A stretch of 64,000 bases of DNA, from positions 1-64,000 of the forward strand of contig JAJNQB010000001.1 in the NCBI GenBank assembly GCA_021155045.1, in the 5' to 3' direction. The notes under the pieces were generated by a model. The model saw nothing but the letters and a program-made list of their open reading frames with translations. It made no database searches and was not told the DNA's origin. Every line of letters starts with the position of its first letter. Positions within the stretch are counted from its first letter, which is position 1. The stretch comes from Arcticibacter sp. GTDB taxonomy: Bacteria > Bacteroidota > Bacteroidia > 2-12-FULL-35-15. The position numbers and the translations under genes are program-made. Shown here one piece after another: positions 1-8,745 of the stretch.

Positions 1-1
1 A

Positions 2-763
2 ACAAGTGGATGTGCGCCATTGTGTGTAAACTTTACAGATGCATCCAATGTAGCAGGAGGAACAATTAGTTCATGGAACTGGAATTTTGGTGGTGATGGA
101 ATATCATCAGCACAAAATCCTACGCATTGTTTTGTGAATGCAGGTTCATATTCTATCACTCTTTCTGTTGTTGATAACAACGGTTGTACGAGCTCGTTCA
201 CTAATAATAATATGATTAATGTTTGGGCAAACCCTACTGCAGAGTTTGTTTCAAACCCTAACCCAGCAACAGTATTAGATTTGAATGTGTTATTTACAAA
301 TCAATCATCTTCTGATGTAACATCATGGTTATGGGATTTTGGTGATGGTGGAAGCTCAAATTTATCTGATCCATCACATACATTTCCTCCAATTGAAAAC
401 TCTGTTTATAACACGATGTTAGTTGTTCAAAATGCAAATGGTTGTGTTGATACTGTAATGCATCCCGTAATTGTTTCACCTGAATTTACGTTCTTCATTC
501 CAAATGCATTTTCTCCAAATGGAGACGGAATAAATGATACATTCATTGGAAAAGGTGTAGGAATAAAAACATTTGAAATGTATATTTTCGACAGATGGGG
601 TAATTTAATTTATTACACAGATAGCTTACTCAAACCTTGGGATGGACGTGCAAATCACGGAAGTGATATTGCACAGCAAGATGTTTATGTATGGAAAGTT
701 AAGCTTACAGATGTTTTTGATAAAAAACACAACTACATAGGCAGTGTTACACTTGTAAAATAA
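2..763 (+). CDS. PKD-domain surface protein with type B T9SS sorting domain (5' truncated)
   Basis: The reading frame is already open at base 2 and reads GCAPL before the first internal start, which is a typical PKD-repeat opening, so the gene begins upstream of the window. Two PKD folds are visible (WNFGGDG and WDFGDGG motifs). They are followed from about residue 165 by a gliding-motility-associated C-terminal domain: IPNAFSPNGDGIND, FDRWGNLIY, and a closing GSVTLVK. Proteins with this end are exported by the type IX secretion system and attached to or released from the cell surface. The PKD repeats suggest an adhesin or large extracellular scaffold; the ligand cannot be told from this fragment. 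A strong terminator follows. Confidence 0.9.
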   Translation, partial: TSGCAPLCVNFTDASNVAGGTISSWNWNFGGDGISSAQNPTHCFVNAGSYSITLSVVDNNGCTSSFTNNNMINVWANPTAEFVSNPNPATVLDLNVLFTNQSSSDVTSWLWDFGDGGSSNLSDPSHTFPPIENSVYNTMLVVQNANGCVDTVMHPVIVSPEFTFFIPNAFSPNGDGINDTFIGKGVGIKTFEMYIFDRWGNLIYYTDSLLKPWDGRANHGSDIAQQDVYVWKVKLTDVFDKKHNYIGSVTLVK

Positions 764-783
764 TTTAATCAAATAAATTTTTG

Positions 784-816
784 AAACACCTCTGTTAATC
801 GCAGAGGTGTTTTTAT
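784..816 (+). terminator. Rho-independent terminator after the PKD gene
   Basis: A perfect 11-bp stem (AAACACCTCTG / CAGAGGTGTTT, 784-794 with 802-812) with a 7-nt loop is followed by a T-rich tail. It closes transcription 20 bp after the stop codon and separates this gene from the operon that starts at 844. Confidence 0.9.
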
Positions 817-843
817 TTTGTTAATTTTGAAAAAAATTTAAAA

Positions 844-2064
844 GTGGAAAATAATCATTACGACATTATTATTGTTGGGGGAGGAATAGTAGGTTTAGCA
901 TCAGCTTACAAAATCAATGTAAAATATCCTTCAAAAAAAATCCTTGTTCTTGAAAAAGAAAAAGAAGTAGCTACACATCAAACAGGACACAATTCGGGTG
1001 TTATTCATTCGGGCTTGTATTATAAACCAGGTTCCTATAAAGCAAAAAATTGTGTTGATGGAAGACGAGAATTAGTTGCGTTTGCAAAAGAGCATAACAT
1101 AAAGCATGATATATGCGGAAAAATTGTGGTTGCTACAGAAGAATCTGAATTAGCACACATGAATAAAGTTTTTAATAACGGTTTAGCAAACGGAGTAGAA
1201 GGGATAGAAAAAATTGATGCAAAAAAAATAATTGAAATTGAGCCTTATTGTGTTGGAATAGAAGGGATATGGGTGCCTTGTACTGGAATTATTGATTATG
1301 CTGATGTTTCAAGGAAGTATGTTGAGTTGATTGAGTCTAAATTTTCTCAAAGTAAAGTGTTGACATCACACGAAGTTATCGCTTTTGAAAAACACGCAAA
1401 TTATACAGATGTAATAACCAATCAAGGAACATTTAAAGGGAGTTATGTAATTACATGCGCAGGCTTGCAAAGCGATAGAATCGCAAGAAAAGAAGGGGCT
1501 AAAATTGATACTGCTATTGTAGGTTTTAGGGGTGATTATTATGATTTAAGCGATAAAGGTTTAGAGAAAGTAAAAAATTTAATTTACCCTGTTCCAAATC
1601 CTAAGTACCCATTTTTAGGAGTACATTTCACAAGAATGATTCATGGGGGAACAGAGTGTGGTCCAAATGCTGTTTTTGTTTTTAAACGAGAAGGTTATGG
1701 GAAAACAGATTTTTCTTTGAAAGACACAGCAGAAGCATTTGCATTTGGAGGAACATGGAAATTTTTTGCTAAAAATATGAAGTTTGGCTGGGATGAATAT
1801 CGTGGAGCATTTTCAAAAACTTTTTTTTTAAATCGCTTACGAAAATTAATTCCAACATTAGAAATGGATGATTTAAAACCAGGAAGAGCAGGAGTAAGAG
1901 CAATGGCACTTGCACCAGAAGGAGAAATGATTGATGATTTTAAAATTGAAGTAAATGGAAATGCAATTCATGTTTTAAATGCACCATCACCAGCAGCAAC
2001 ATCATCACTAGCTATTGGGACTGCAATTGAGTTAATGGCAAGCGAACATTTTAATTTAAAATAA
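844..2064 (+). CDS. lhgO: L-2-hydroxyglutarate oxidase (LhgO family)
   Basis: This is a 406-residue FAD-dependent oxidoreductase of the DAO superfamily. LhgO oxidises L-2-hydroxyglutarate to 2-oxoglutarate and passes electrons to the membrane quinone pool. The N-terminal dinucleotide-binding motif VGGGIVGLASAY lies at about residues 11-22. The family signature THQTGHNSGVIHSGLYY at about 44-60 and the C-terminal PGRAGVRAMAL and NAPSPAATSSLAIG segments fit LhgO closely, as does the length. The start is a GTG at 844. The next gene begins at the base immediately after the stop, so three genes (844-3624) form a tight operon with another flavoprotein at its end. Confidence 0.93.
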   Translation: MENNHYDIIIVGGGIVGLASAYKINVKYPSKKILVLEKEKEVATHQTGHNSGVIHSGLYYKPGSYKAKNCVDGRRELVAFAKEHNIKHDICGKIVVATEESELAHMNKVFNNGLANGVEGIEKIDAKKIIEIEPYCVGIEGIWVPCTGIIDYADVSRKYVELIESKFSQSKVLTSHEVIAFEKHANYTDVITNQGTFKGSYVITCAGLQSDRIARKEGAKIDTAIVGFRGDYYDLSDKGLEKVKNLIYPVPNPKYPFLGVHFTRMIHGGTECGPNAVFVFKREGYGKTDFSLKDTAEAFAFGGTWKFFAKNMKFGWDEYRGAFSKTFFLNRLRKLIPTLEMDDLKPGRAGVRAMALAPEGEMIDDFKIEVNGNAIHVLNAPSPAATSSLAIGTAIELMASEHFNLK

Positions 2065-2421
2065 ATGAAAATAATTTTTTTATACATAATGTCTGCTTTG
2101 TATTTGGCAGCTGGTGTTTATCATTTTGTAAATCCTAGAATGTATGAGAAAATAATGCCTAGCTATTTACCTTACCACAAACAATTAGTTTATATAAGTG
2201 GAATTTGCGAAATTGTTTTTGCTTTATTATTAATTCCACAAACCACCAGAGTGTTAGCAGCCTGGTTAATAATAGCATTGTTAGTTGCTGTATTTCCTGC
2301 CAATATTCAAATGGCAATTAATTTTTATCAAAAAAACAGTCCAAATTTATGGATTGCTATTGTACGACTGCCTTTACAATTAATTTTAATTTGGTGGGCA
2401 TGGTTGTACACAAAAAATTAA
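2065..2421 (+). CDS. DoxX-like small membrane protein
   Basis: This 118-residue protein has four predicted hydrophobic helices (about 1-18, 42-57, 62-80, 96-115). It starts at the base after the lhgO stop and ends at the base before the next start, so it is cotranscribed. The pattern YLAAGVYHFVNP...YHKQLVYISG.EI resembles the DoxX/MauE superfamily, in which short four-helix membrane proteins accompany oxidoreductases. Its biochemical role is unknown; a place in electron transfer to the quinone pool is only an inference from its two flavoprotein neighbours. Confidence 0.8.
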   Translation: MKIIFLYIMSALYLAAGVYHFVNPRMYEKIMPSYLPYHKQLVYISGICEIVFALLLIPQTTRVLAAWLIIALLVAVFPANIQMAINFYQKNSPNLWIAIVRLPLQLILIWWAWLYTKN

Positions 2422-3624
2422 ATGCAAAAATCAATTGCAATAATAGGAGGAGGATCTGCAGCTTTAATGTTGGCATCACATTTAGATAGCAATAAATTTT
2501 CTGTTTCTATTTTTGAAAAAAATAATGCGTTAGGAAGAAAATTTTTAGTTGCAGGAGATGGAGGATTTAATCTCACACATTCGGAAAAAATCGAAGATTT
2601 CATTTTAAAATATACACCTTCTTCTTTTCTTGAAGATAGTTTAAAACAATTTCCAAATGTTGCTTTAAGACACTACTTAAAAGAAATAGGGATAGAAACT
2701 TATATTGGCTCAAGTAAAAGAGTGTTTCCTTTAAAAGGAATAAAACCTATTGATGTGTTAAATGCTTTTTTGAACCAACTGAAAAAAAACAAAACACAAA
2801 TATTTACAAAACATATTTGGAAAGGTTGGAATAACAAAAACGAACTGTTGTTTGATTATAATAATGAACTAAAAATTATAAAAACAGATATTGTAATTTT
2901 TGCAATGGGTGGAGCAAGTTGGAGTGTAACTGGGAGTGATGGTATTTGGAGTAAATATTTTCAATCAAAAGGAATTAAAATAAATCCCTTTCAAGCATCC
3001 AATTGTGCTTATCAAATTAATTGGAATTCTGAATTTATAAATTTTGCGGAAGGAAAGGCATTAAAAAACATTGCTGTTTTATGTGATAATAAAATAAAAT
3101 CTGGAGAACTTGTATTTACTCGGTTTGGGTTAGAGGGCGGTGCAATTTATGCTTTTAGTACTGAGATTAGACAACAATTAAATAAAACAAATTCAGCAGA
3201 GATTGCTATAGATTTAAAACCAAGTTTTTCGCTCGAAAAAATATTAAAATCAATTCAAAATAAAGGGAATAAATCAATAACAAAAATTTTAAAAGACGAT
3301 ATAAAATTAAGCGCCATTGCTCTCGAATTATTGAAATCTAAATTATCAAAAGCAGAATTTAAAAATTCAGAACTGTTATCTAAAAAAATAAAATCATTGC
3401 CTTTTCAAATTATAGATTTTGCTCCTATAGATGAAGCCATTTCAACTGTAGGTGGAGTTTCATTAACAGAACTGGATGACAATTTTCAATTAAAAAAGCA
3501 TCCAAATAATTATGCTGTTGGTGAAATGCTCGATTGGGATGCTCCAACTGGAGGCTATTTGCTTCAAGCTTGTTTTAGTATGGGCTACGGTTTAGCGAAA
3601 CATTTGAACACTACTATTCTTTGA
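2422..3624 (+). CDS. HI0933-family flavoprotein (NAD(P)/FAD-dependent oxidoreductase)
   Basis: This 400-residue protein has an N-terminal FAD motif (AIIGGGSAALMLASH), the family signature GRKFLVAGDGGFNLTHS at about residues 37-53, and the C-terminal GEMLDWDAPTGGYLLQACFSMG block. Together these place it in the HI0933/YhiN (BaiN-like) flavoprotein group, most like the TIGR03862 branch. The substrate is unknown for nearly all members. It is the last gene of the lhgO operon, with no spacer to the preceding gene. It overlaps the convergent thioesterase gene by 11 bp at its 3' end. Confidence 0.85.
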   Translation: MQKSIAIIGGGSAALMLASHLDSNKFSVSIFEKNNALGRKFLVAGDGGFNLTHSEKIEDFILKYTPSSFLEDSLKQFPNVALRHYLKEIGIETYIGSSKRVFPLKGIKPIDVLNAFLNQLKKNKTQIFTKHIWKGWNNKNELLFDYNNELKIIKTDIVIFAMGGASWSVTGSDGIWSKYFQSKGIKINPFQASNCAYQINWNSEFINFAEGKALKNIAVLCDNKIKSGELVFTRFGLEGGAIYAFSTEIRQQLNKTNSAEIAIDLKPSFSLEKILKSIQNKGNKSITKILKDDIKLSAIALELLKSKLSKAEFKNSELLSKKIKSLPFQIIDFAPIDEAISTVGGVSLTELDDNFQLKKHPNNYAVGEMLDWDAPTGGYLLQACFSMGYGLAKHLNTTIL

Positions 3625-4135
3625 AAAAAAGTGCTTTTAATTCATTTGCATCAGAAGGTTTCATTTTTCCCGCTAAAATTAAACTCAATTGTTTTCTTCT
3701 TAATGCTCCATCATACCTCAGTTTTTCTTCATCTGTTTCAGGTGTAATTTCTGGAACAGGCAATGGAGAACCGTTTTGATCAACTGCCACAAATGTATAA
3801 ATAGCTTCATTTGCTTTTGTTTTTATTCCTGTTACATGATCTTCAACCCAAACATCGATAAAAACTTCCATGGAAGTACTAAATGCACGAGATACTTTTG
3901 CTTCTAATGTTAATATGCTTGCGTGATTAATAGGCATATTAAAAGATACATTATTTACTGATGCTGTTACTACAACTCTTTTGCAATGACGGTGTGCTGA
4001 AATAGACGCAACAATATCCATCCATTGTAATAACTGCCCTCCAAACAAATTACCAAGCGTGTTGGTATCATTTGGTAAAACTGCTTGTGTTTGTATTGTT
4101 AGTGATTCTTTGGGTGTTTTTGATTTCATTACCAT
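3614..4135 (-). CDS. Hotdog-fold acyl-CoA thioesterase
   Basis: This 173-residue protein of the YciA/BFIT-like acyl-CoA hydrolase group cleaves acyl-CoA thioesters to free acid and CoA in the cytoplasm. The signature NTLGNLFGGQLLQWMDIVASISAHRH at about residues 25-50 contains the Asn and Asp characteristic of the active site of this hotdog family, followed by VSFNMPINHASIL. The length fits single-domain members that assemble as oligomers. It overlaps tail-to-tail with the flavoprotein gene. Chain-length preference cannot be predicted. Confidence 0.87.
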   Translation of the reverse strand: MVMKSKTPKESLTIQTQAVLPNDTNTLGNLFGGQLLQWMDIVASISAHRHCKRVVVTASVNNVSFNMPINHASILTLEAKVSRAFSTSMEVFIDVWVEDHVTGIKTKANEAIYTFVAVDQNGSPLPVPEITPETDEEKLRYDGALRRKQLSLILAGKMKPSDANELKALFFKE

Positions 4136-4162
4136 AAATTATTTTTTGTAAAGGTACTGAGA

Positions 4163-5551
4163 TTATTTATTTTGATGTAGAATGTTGTGAAAAGAAGGAA
4201 GAATTACAGTAAAAATATTTGTATTCTCATTCATGGATGAATACGATATATTTCCTACATGTATCGCAATGATTTTGTTAATTAAAACAAGACCTAAGCC
4301 AAAACCTCTTTTCCCTTTGCTATTTTCTCCTCTGAAAAAGTGCTGAAATAAAAACTGAAGTTCAGCTTTATTAATAATCGTTCCATGATTAATAAATTCA
4401 ACAATAATTTTATGCTCTTCAAATTCCACTTTAATAAAAGCTTTTTTATTGTTACTATATAGCACACAATTTAAAATTAGGTTTACAAATGCAAGCGTAA
4501 TTAATTTTTTATTTGCGTTAATGGTTAATTGATTTTCATCGATTATTTCATTTGAAATTTCAACTGAAAAATTATATTCAACATCTAAATATTTTAAATC
4601 TTCAATAACATCATAAATTAATTCGTCAATGCGTAATTTTTCTTTTGAAATAACATTACCTGTTTCAACTTTTGAAATTTCAAGAAGCGCATTTATAATA
4701 TCACTTAAGTTTTTTGTTCCTTCCTTTTGATGTTTTATCAACTTTTGAATAATAGTAATATTATTTTCTTTTTCAATTTTTTCAAAATTTGAAACAAGTA
4801 TAGCAATGGGTGTTTTTAGCTCATGTGAAATGTGGTTTATAGCATGTTTTTGAAATGCAAATGCATCATGTAGCCTATTCATTAATTGGTTAAATTTATT
4901 TGCTAAATAATATATTTCATCTTTTGTATCGGGAATGCTAATTTTTGCTTCTTTTATTTCAAGTTGTAAATTTTCGATTTCAGTTGCCATTTTTTTTAAT
5001 GGATTTGAAATTTGCTTTGACAGATAAATGGTTATAAGCAAAATAGTTAATACGATTACAATAAAAGAAAAAAGCAAAACATATTTTAAATAATTGAGTT
5101 TAGAATAACCAAATCTATCATAAGCTTTATTGATGCCATAATAGGTTTTGCCATTAAAGTTTATATAAATTCCTATTACATCAAATTTATTTTCTTTTGT
5201 TTTTATTTCATTATTTTCGGGTGATAATTGCTTTAGCAAATCTGATGAGAACAGTATTTTTGTGTCCGCAATCCCCGAATAAATAAGTTTTTTATGTTCA
5301 TCAAATAACAATGTTTTTTCTTGGTATAGGCTATTGATAGTGTATTGATCCATTGTTTGTAGTAAATCATTGTCAATTTGTTGTATTTCTACTAAAAATT
5401 TAAGGGTAGTAATGATTTTATCTTTTAATCGTTGATGAAATTCTTCATTTCTATAGTTAGAAAATAAAGAGTAAATAAAAAGGAAAGAAATTCCGATTAA
5501 AACAATTGAAGTTGCTGAAAAGTATAGAATTATTTTTTGCCGAATTTTCAT
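4163..5551 (-). CDS. Two-component sensor histidine kinase
   Basis: This 462-residue inner-membrane kinase has TM helices at about residues 8-31 and 156-178 bracketing a periplasmic sensor region of about 120 residues. A HAMP linker follows, then a dimerisation/phosphoacceptor box with His243 in HISHELKTP, and a HATPase domain ending in the G-box GKRGFGLGLVLI. Its start overlaps the stop of the response-regulator gene by 4 bp (ATGA type), so the two are translationally coupled. The signal is unknown; the sensor region resembles no family I recognise. Confidence 0.92.
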   Translation of the reverse strand: MKIRQKIILYFSATSIVLIGISFLFIYSLFSNYRNEEFHQRLKDKIITTLKFLVEIQQIDNDLLQTMDQYTINSLYQEKTLLFDEHKKLIYSGIADTKILFSSDLLKQLSPENNEIKTKENKFDVIGIYINFNGKTYYGINKAYDRFGYSKLNYLKYVLLFSFIVIVLTILLITIYLSKQISNPLKKMATEIENLQLEIKEAKISIPDTKDEIYYLANKFNQLMNRLHDAFAFQKHAINHISHELKTPIAILVSNFEKIEKENNITIIQKLIKHQKEGTKNLSDIINALLEISKVETGNVISKEKLRIDELIYDVIEDLKYLDVEYNFSVEISNEIIDENQLTINANKKLITLAFVNLILNCVLYSNNKKAFIKVEFEEHKIIVEFINHGTIINKAELQFLFQHFFRGENSKGKRGFGLGLVLINKIIAIHVGNISYSSMNENTNIFTVILPSFHNILHQNK

Positions 5552-6249
5552 TCGCTAATACTTTTATCCTTTACGTTCAGATAGTAACCATATCCTATTT
5601 TTGTTTTTATTAAAGCTGTTTCAAAAGGTTTATCCAGCTTGTTGCGTAAAAAATTTATATATACTTCAATATTATTGGTATTAAATTCAATAGAGCTTCC
5701 CCAAATTTCTTTCAAAAGATCTTGTTTTGATACCAAGTTTCCATTTGCAAAAACAAGCCTTAACAAAATTTGATATTCTCTTGGTGTTAAGTTTATTTCT
5801 TTTTCACTCCTGTGAACCGTTTTGTTTTGTTGGTTAATTACCAAATCAGCAATTTTAATAATATTGTCAGAAGGGCTTTTCTCGTTGCTTTTGCTTCTTT
5901 TTATCAAAGATTGTATTCTTAACAAAAGTTCTTTCATATAAAAAGGTTTTGTTAAATAATCATCAGCTCCGGCATCATAACCTTGCACTTTGTCTTCTAA
6001 TTCATCAAACGCGGTTAATAAAATAACAGGAGTGTCTTTGTTCGTTTTTCTAAACTCTTTGCATAAATCATATCCACTTTTGTTTGGTAGATTAATATCA
6101 AGTATTACACAATCAAATTTTTTATGTTTTAACGTATTTTCACCTGTTAAGCCATCGTTTGCTATTTCAGTTATGCAGCTCTCTGCCTCTAAAGCTTCTT
6201 TGATGTTTTGGCTGATGATTGGATCATCTTCTACTATGAGTATATTCAT
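5548..6249 (-). CDS. OmpR/PhoB-family response regulator
   Basis: This is a 233-residue regulator. The receiver domain has acidic residues Asp8/Asp9, the phosphoacceptor Asp51 in ILDINLP, a Thr in LLTAF and a Lys in LTKPF. The C-terminal winged-helix DNA-binding domain (INLTPREYQILLRL... KTKIGYGYYL) is of the OmpR type. It is the first gene of the pair with the downstream kinase. A TAAATTTG box on the minus strand just upstream is the likely promoter. The targets are unknown. Confidence 0.94.
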   Translation of the reverse strand: MNILIVEDDPIISQNIKEALEAESCITEIANDGLTGENTLKHKKFDCVILDINLPNKSGYDLCKEFRKTNKDTPVILLTAFDELEDKVQGYDAGADDYLTKPFYMKELLLRIQSLIKRSKSNEKSPSDNIIKIADLVINQQNKTVHRSEKEINLTPREYQILLRLVFANGNLVSKQDLLKEIWGSSIEFNTNNIEVYINFLRNKLDKPFETALIKTKIGYGYYLNVKDKSISE

Positions 6250-6266
6250 GTTTTTAAAAATATTTT

Positions 6267-6274
6267 CAAATTTA
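6267..6274 (-). promoter_or_regulatory. -7 promoter box for the two-component operon
   Basis: On the minus strand the sequence reads TAAATTTG, a perfect match to the Bacteroidota TAnnTTTG element, 17 bp before the response-regulator start. No clear TTG is seen at the expected -33 spacing. Confidence 0.5.
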
Positions 6275-6342
6275 CTACAATTTATACATTTATTATAATT
6301 AGAAATTTTTAAAATCCTTGTACCTTAGTAAAAAAATATAAA

Positions 6343-6891
6343 ATGGAATTTTTATACGTTAAGGCTTTACACATTATTTTTATCGTTACTTGGTTTGCCG
6401 GATTGTTTTATATCATTAGGTTATTCATCTATCATACTGAAGCAGAACAAAAAGAAGAACCAGCAAAAACGATTTTACAAAATCAATATAAGATTATGGA
6501 AAAACGCCTGTGGTATGGCATTACATGGCCATCTATGATATTAACTTTAATTTTTGGCACTTGGATGGTTTGGGAAGTTCCTTCTTTTCTTTCTCAGGCT
6601 TATTTTATTTTAAAATTATGTTTTGTTCTTGCACTAATCATTTATCATTTTCAATCTCACATTATTTTTAAACAATTACAAAACGATGTTTTTAAATTTT
6701 CATCTTTTAAATTAAGAATATGGAACGAAGTTGCTACCGTTTTTTTAGTTGCTATCGTTTTTTTAATTGTTCTGAAAAGTAATACAGGATTTGTTTGGGG
6801 AATGTTGGGGCTTCTAGCCTTTACGCTGACATTATTAATAGCAATTAAAATTTATAGAATCATTAGAGAAAATAAAGAAAACAAAAATTAA
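6343..6891 (+). CDS. hemJ: Protoporphyrinogen IX oxidase HemJ
   Basis: This 182-residue membrane protein of the HemJ/CopD (UPF0093) family oxidises protoporphyrinogen IX to protoporphyrin IX in haem synthesis. The conserved His in VKALHIIFIVTWFAGLFY at about residue 10 and the conserved Lys in YFILKLCFVL are both present. Four to five hydrophobic helices cover the protein. The gene is divergent from the two-component operon and overlaps the convergent HU/SPOR gene by 4 bp. C-terminal residues 150-182 extend beyond the core helices. Confidence 0.88.
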   Translation: MEFLYVKALHIIFIVTWFAGLFYIIRLFIYHTEAEQKEEPAKTILQNQYKIMEKRLWYGITWPSMILTLIFGTWMVWEVPSFLSQAYFILKLCFVLALIIYHFQSHIIFKQLQNDVFKFSSFKLRIWNEVATVFLVAIVFLIVLKSNTGFVWGMLGLLAFTLTLLIAIKIYRIIRENKENKN

Positions 6892-7919
6892 TTGTTTTTG
6901 TACAGCCAGGCATCTGGTTGTTGCTGGCGTAATATTTGAAGTTGATTAACAGCTTCTTTGCGTGTTGAATAATCTCCACAACTTACTACATATAATCCTT
7001 TATCATTTTTACCAATAATAGCTGCATCAATGCTTTTTTCTTTTAGTGTATTTACAAAATTTACAGCATTACTTTCTATCTGAAAACAACCAGCTACTAA
7101 ATGAAAATTTAATGATCTTGATTTGTTTAAACTTGGAGCAACAGAAGTGGTATCTGGTAAAACAGGATTAATAAGGCTTGAAGAATTGTTTAAGTTTTCA
7201 TCCACTTCTTTTGCGGAGTTATTTTCAATAGAATTATTTTTTTTGTCTTTTTCAGCAGTATTATTCTTATCAGATTTATTTTCGACAATTGATTGTTCTG
7301 TTTTTTTGCTAAAAGGATTTAAGTTCGAAAAATTTATGTCTTTTAACAAATCAGTCTTAAATGGAACCCATATCATTGCTGCAATTAAAGGAATGGCAAT
7401 AGTTAATGCTACAATTCGTTTAACATTAATTTTTCTTTTCTCTTGAGGTATTGCACTCCTGTCTTTAAATTCCTTTTTAATTTGTTTTGCAACAGTATCT
7501 CTTTTAATTGCAGCAGATTGAAGCTGATTAAAACCAAAAGAATCTAAAAGATAATTGGTTGATGAAGGTGTAAACTGAAGATTATGTTCAATATCTAAAC
7601 GAAATTCGCCAACATTGTTAAATAAAATTTTCTCTCCTTTTTTTAATTCTCTAGTAGTAGCATCAACAAATTCATGAATATATTTTAATGCCTGTGGATA
7701 ATCCGTTTTTTCTGAAATAGCAATATGGTTTGCCAATAATCCATCATTTGTTTTTAAGTTGGAATTAAAAAGGATGTTTTTTGATGGTGGCGAAAACGTA
7801 TTTTTGTTGGAATTGAATTTGGCGGCAGCATAATTGGCAACAAAACCTCCAAATTGGGGTACAATCACACAATCGTGTTCATAAAGTAAATCACCAATAT
7901 ATTTGTCAACTTTTTCCAT
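6888..7919 (-). CDS. HU-like (CCDC81-type) domain and SPOR domain protein
   Basis: This 343-residue protein has an N-terminal region (VDKYIGDLLYEHDCVIVPQFGGFV) that matches the prokaryotic CCDC81-like HU domain found in Bacteroidota SPOR proteins. It is followed by one TM helix at about residues 168-186, an Asn/Lys/Ser-rich linker, and a C-terminal SPOR domain at about 270-343 (FHLVAGCFQIESNAVNFVN...). SPOR domains bind denuded septal peptidoglycan, so the protein probably tethers a cytoplasmic HU-like domain to the division site. It lies 14 bp downstream of kdsB and is likely cotranscribed with it. Confidence 0.88.
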   Translation of the reverse strand: MEKVDKYIGDLLYEHDCVIVPQFGGFVANYAAAKFNSNKNTFSPPSKNILFNSNLKTNDGLLANHIAISEKTDYPQALKYIHEFVDATTRELKKGEKILFNNVGEFRLDIEHNLQFTPSSTNYLLDSFGFNQLQSAAIKRDTVAKQIKKEFKDRSAIPQEKRKINVKRIVALTIAIPLIAAMIWVPFKTDLLKDINFSNLNPFSKKTEQSIVENKSDKNNTAEKDKKNNSIENNSAKEVDENLNNSSSLINPVLPDTTSVAPSLNKSRSLNFHLVAGCFQIESNAVNFVNTLKEKSIDAAIIGKNDKGLYVVSCGDYSTRKEAVNQLQILRQQQPDAWLYKNN

Positions 7920-7933
7920 TTGGGGATGTGAAT

Positions 7934-8674
7934 TTACAAAAACTTTTCGAGTTTTTTCAAATCTTCAGGAGCATCAATTGCAACACTCTCATAATCAGTA
8001 ATCTCAACTTTTATTTTGTATCCGTTTTCAATCCAGCGTAGCTGTTCAAGCGATTCTGCTAGTTCTAAAGAAGATTGTTTTAAAGCCGTTAATTTTCCTA
8101 AAATTTCTCTTCGGTAAGCATATAAACCAATGTGTTTGTAATAGGTGTGATGATTATGCCATTCATTATTTTCCTTCCCTCTTAAATACGGCAAAGGATG
8201 CCGGCTAAAATAAATTCCATTGCCATTATTATCAATAATAACTTTTGGAACATTTGGGTTAAATAAGTCGGTATTAGCACTAATTGTTTTGGCTAACGTT
8301 ACTATTTGAACTTCTTTGTTTTCGAAGCATTTAGCAGCAATATCAATTTGTTCGGGATGTATAAATGGTTCATCGCCTTGTATGTTAATTACTACATCTG
8401 CGGTTGAATTAAATTTCTCAATAGCTTCAAAGCATCGGTCTGTACCACTTTGATGAAGGCTACTGGTCATTACTACTTTTCCGCCAAAAGAAAGTACATG
8501 TTTTTCAATTTTTTCGTCATCCGTTGCAACAACAACATCCGTAATCGATTTTGATTTTTTTGTTTGTTCGTAAACTCTTTGAATCATAGACTTACCTGCA
8601 ATATCAATTAAAGGTTTTCCTGGGAAACGACTGCTGGCAAATCTTGCTGGTATAATTCCAATTATTACTGACAT
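7934..8674 (-). CDS. kdsB: 3-deoxy-manno-octulosonate cytidylyltransferase (CMP-Kdo synthetase)
   Basis: This 246-residue enzyme activates Kdo as CMP-Kdo for lipopolysaccharide core synthesis in the cytoplasm. The N-terminal nucleotide-binding motif IIPARFASSRFPGKPL, the INIQGDEPFI block at about residues 92-101 and the FSRHPLPYLR segment match KdsB throughout, and the length is typical. It shows that the organism makes a Kdo-containing outer membrane. It precedes the HU/SPOR gene on the minus strand. Confidence 0.96.
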   Translation of the reverse strand: MSVIIGIIPARFASSRFPGKPLIDIAGKSMIQRVYEQTKKSKSITDVVVATDDEKIEKHVLSFGGKVVMTSSLHQSGTDRCFEAIEKFNSTADVVINIQGDEPFIHPEQIDIAAKCFENKEVQIVTLAKTISANTDLFNPNVPKVIIDNNGNGIYFSRHPLPYLRGKENNEWHNHHTYYKHIGLYAYRREILGKLTALKQSSLELAESLEQLRWIENGYKIKVEITDYESVAIDAPEDLKKLEKFL

Positions 8675-8727
8675 ATATTTATTACTTAATGATTACGAAT
8701 TTAAGTAATTTAAAAACACAATTTTAG

Positions 8728-8735
8728 TAAGTTTG
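8728..8735 (+). promoter_or_regulatory. -7 promoter box of the first LysM paralogue
   Basis: TAAGTTTG is a perfect TAnnTTTG element 10 bp before the start codon at 8746, so the mRNA leader would be almost absent. Confidence 0.5.
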
Positions 8736-8745
8736 CAAAATACTT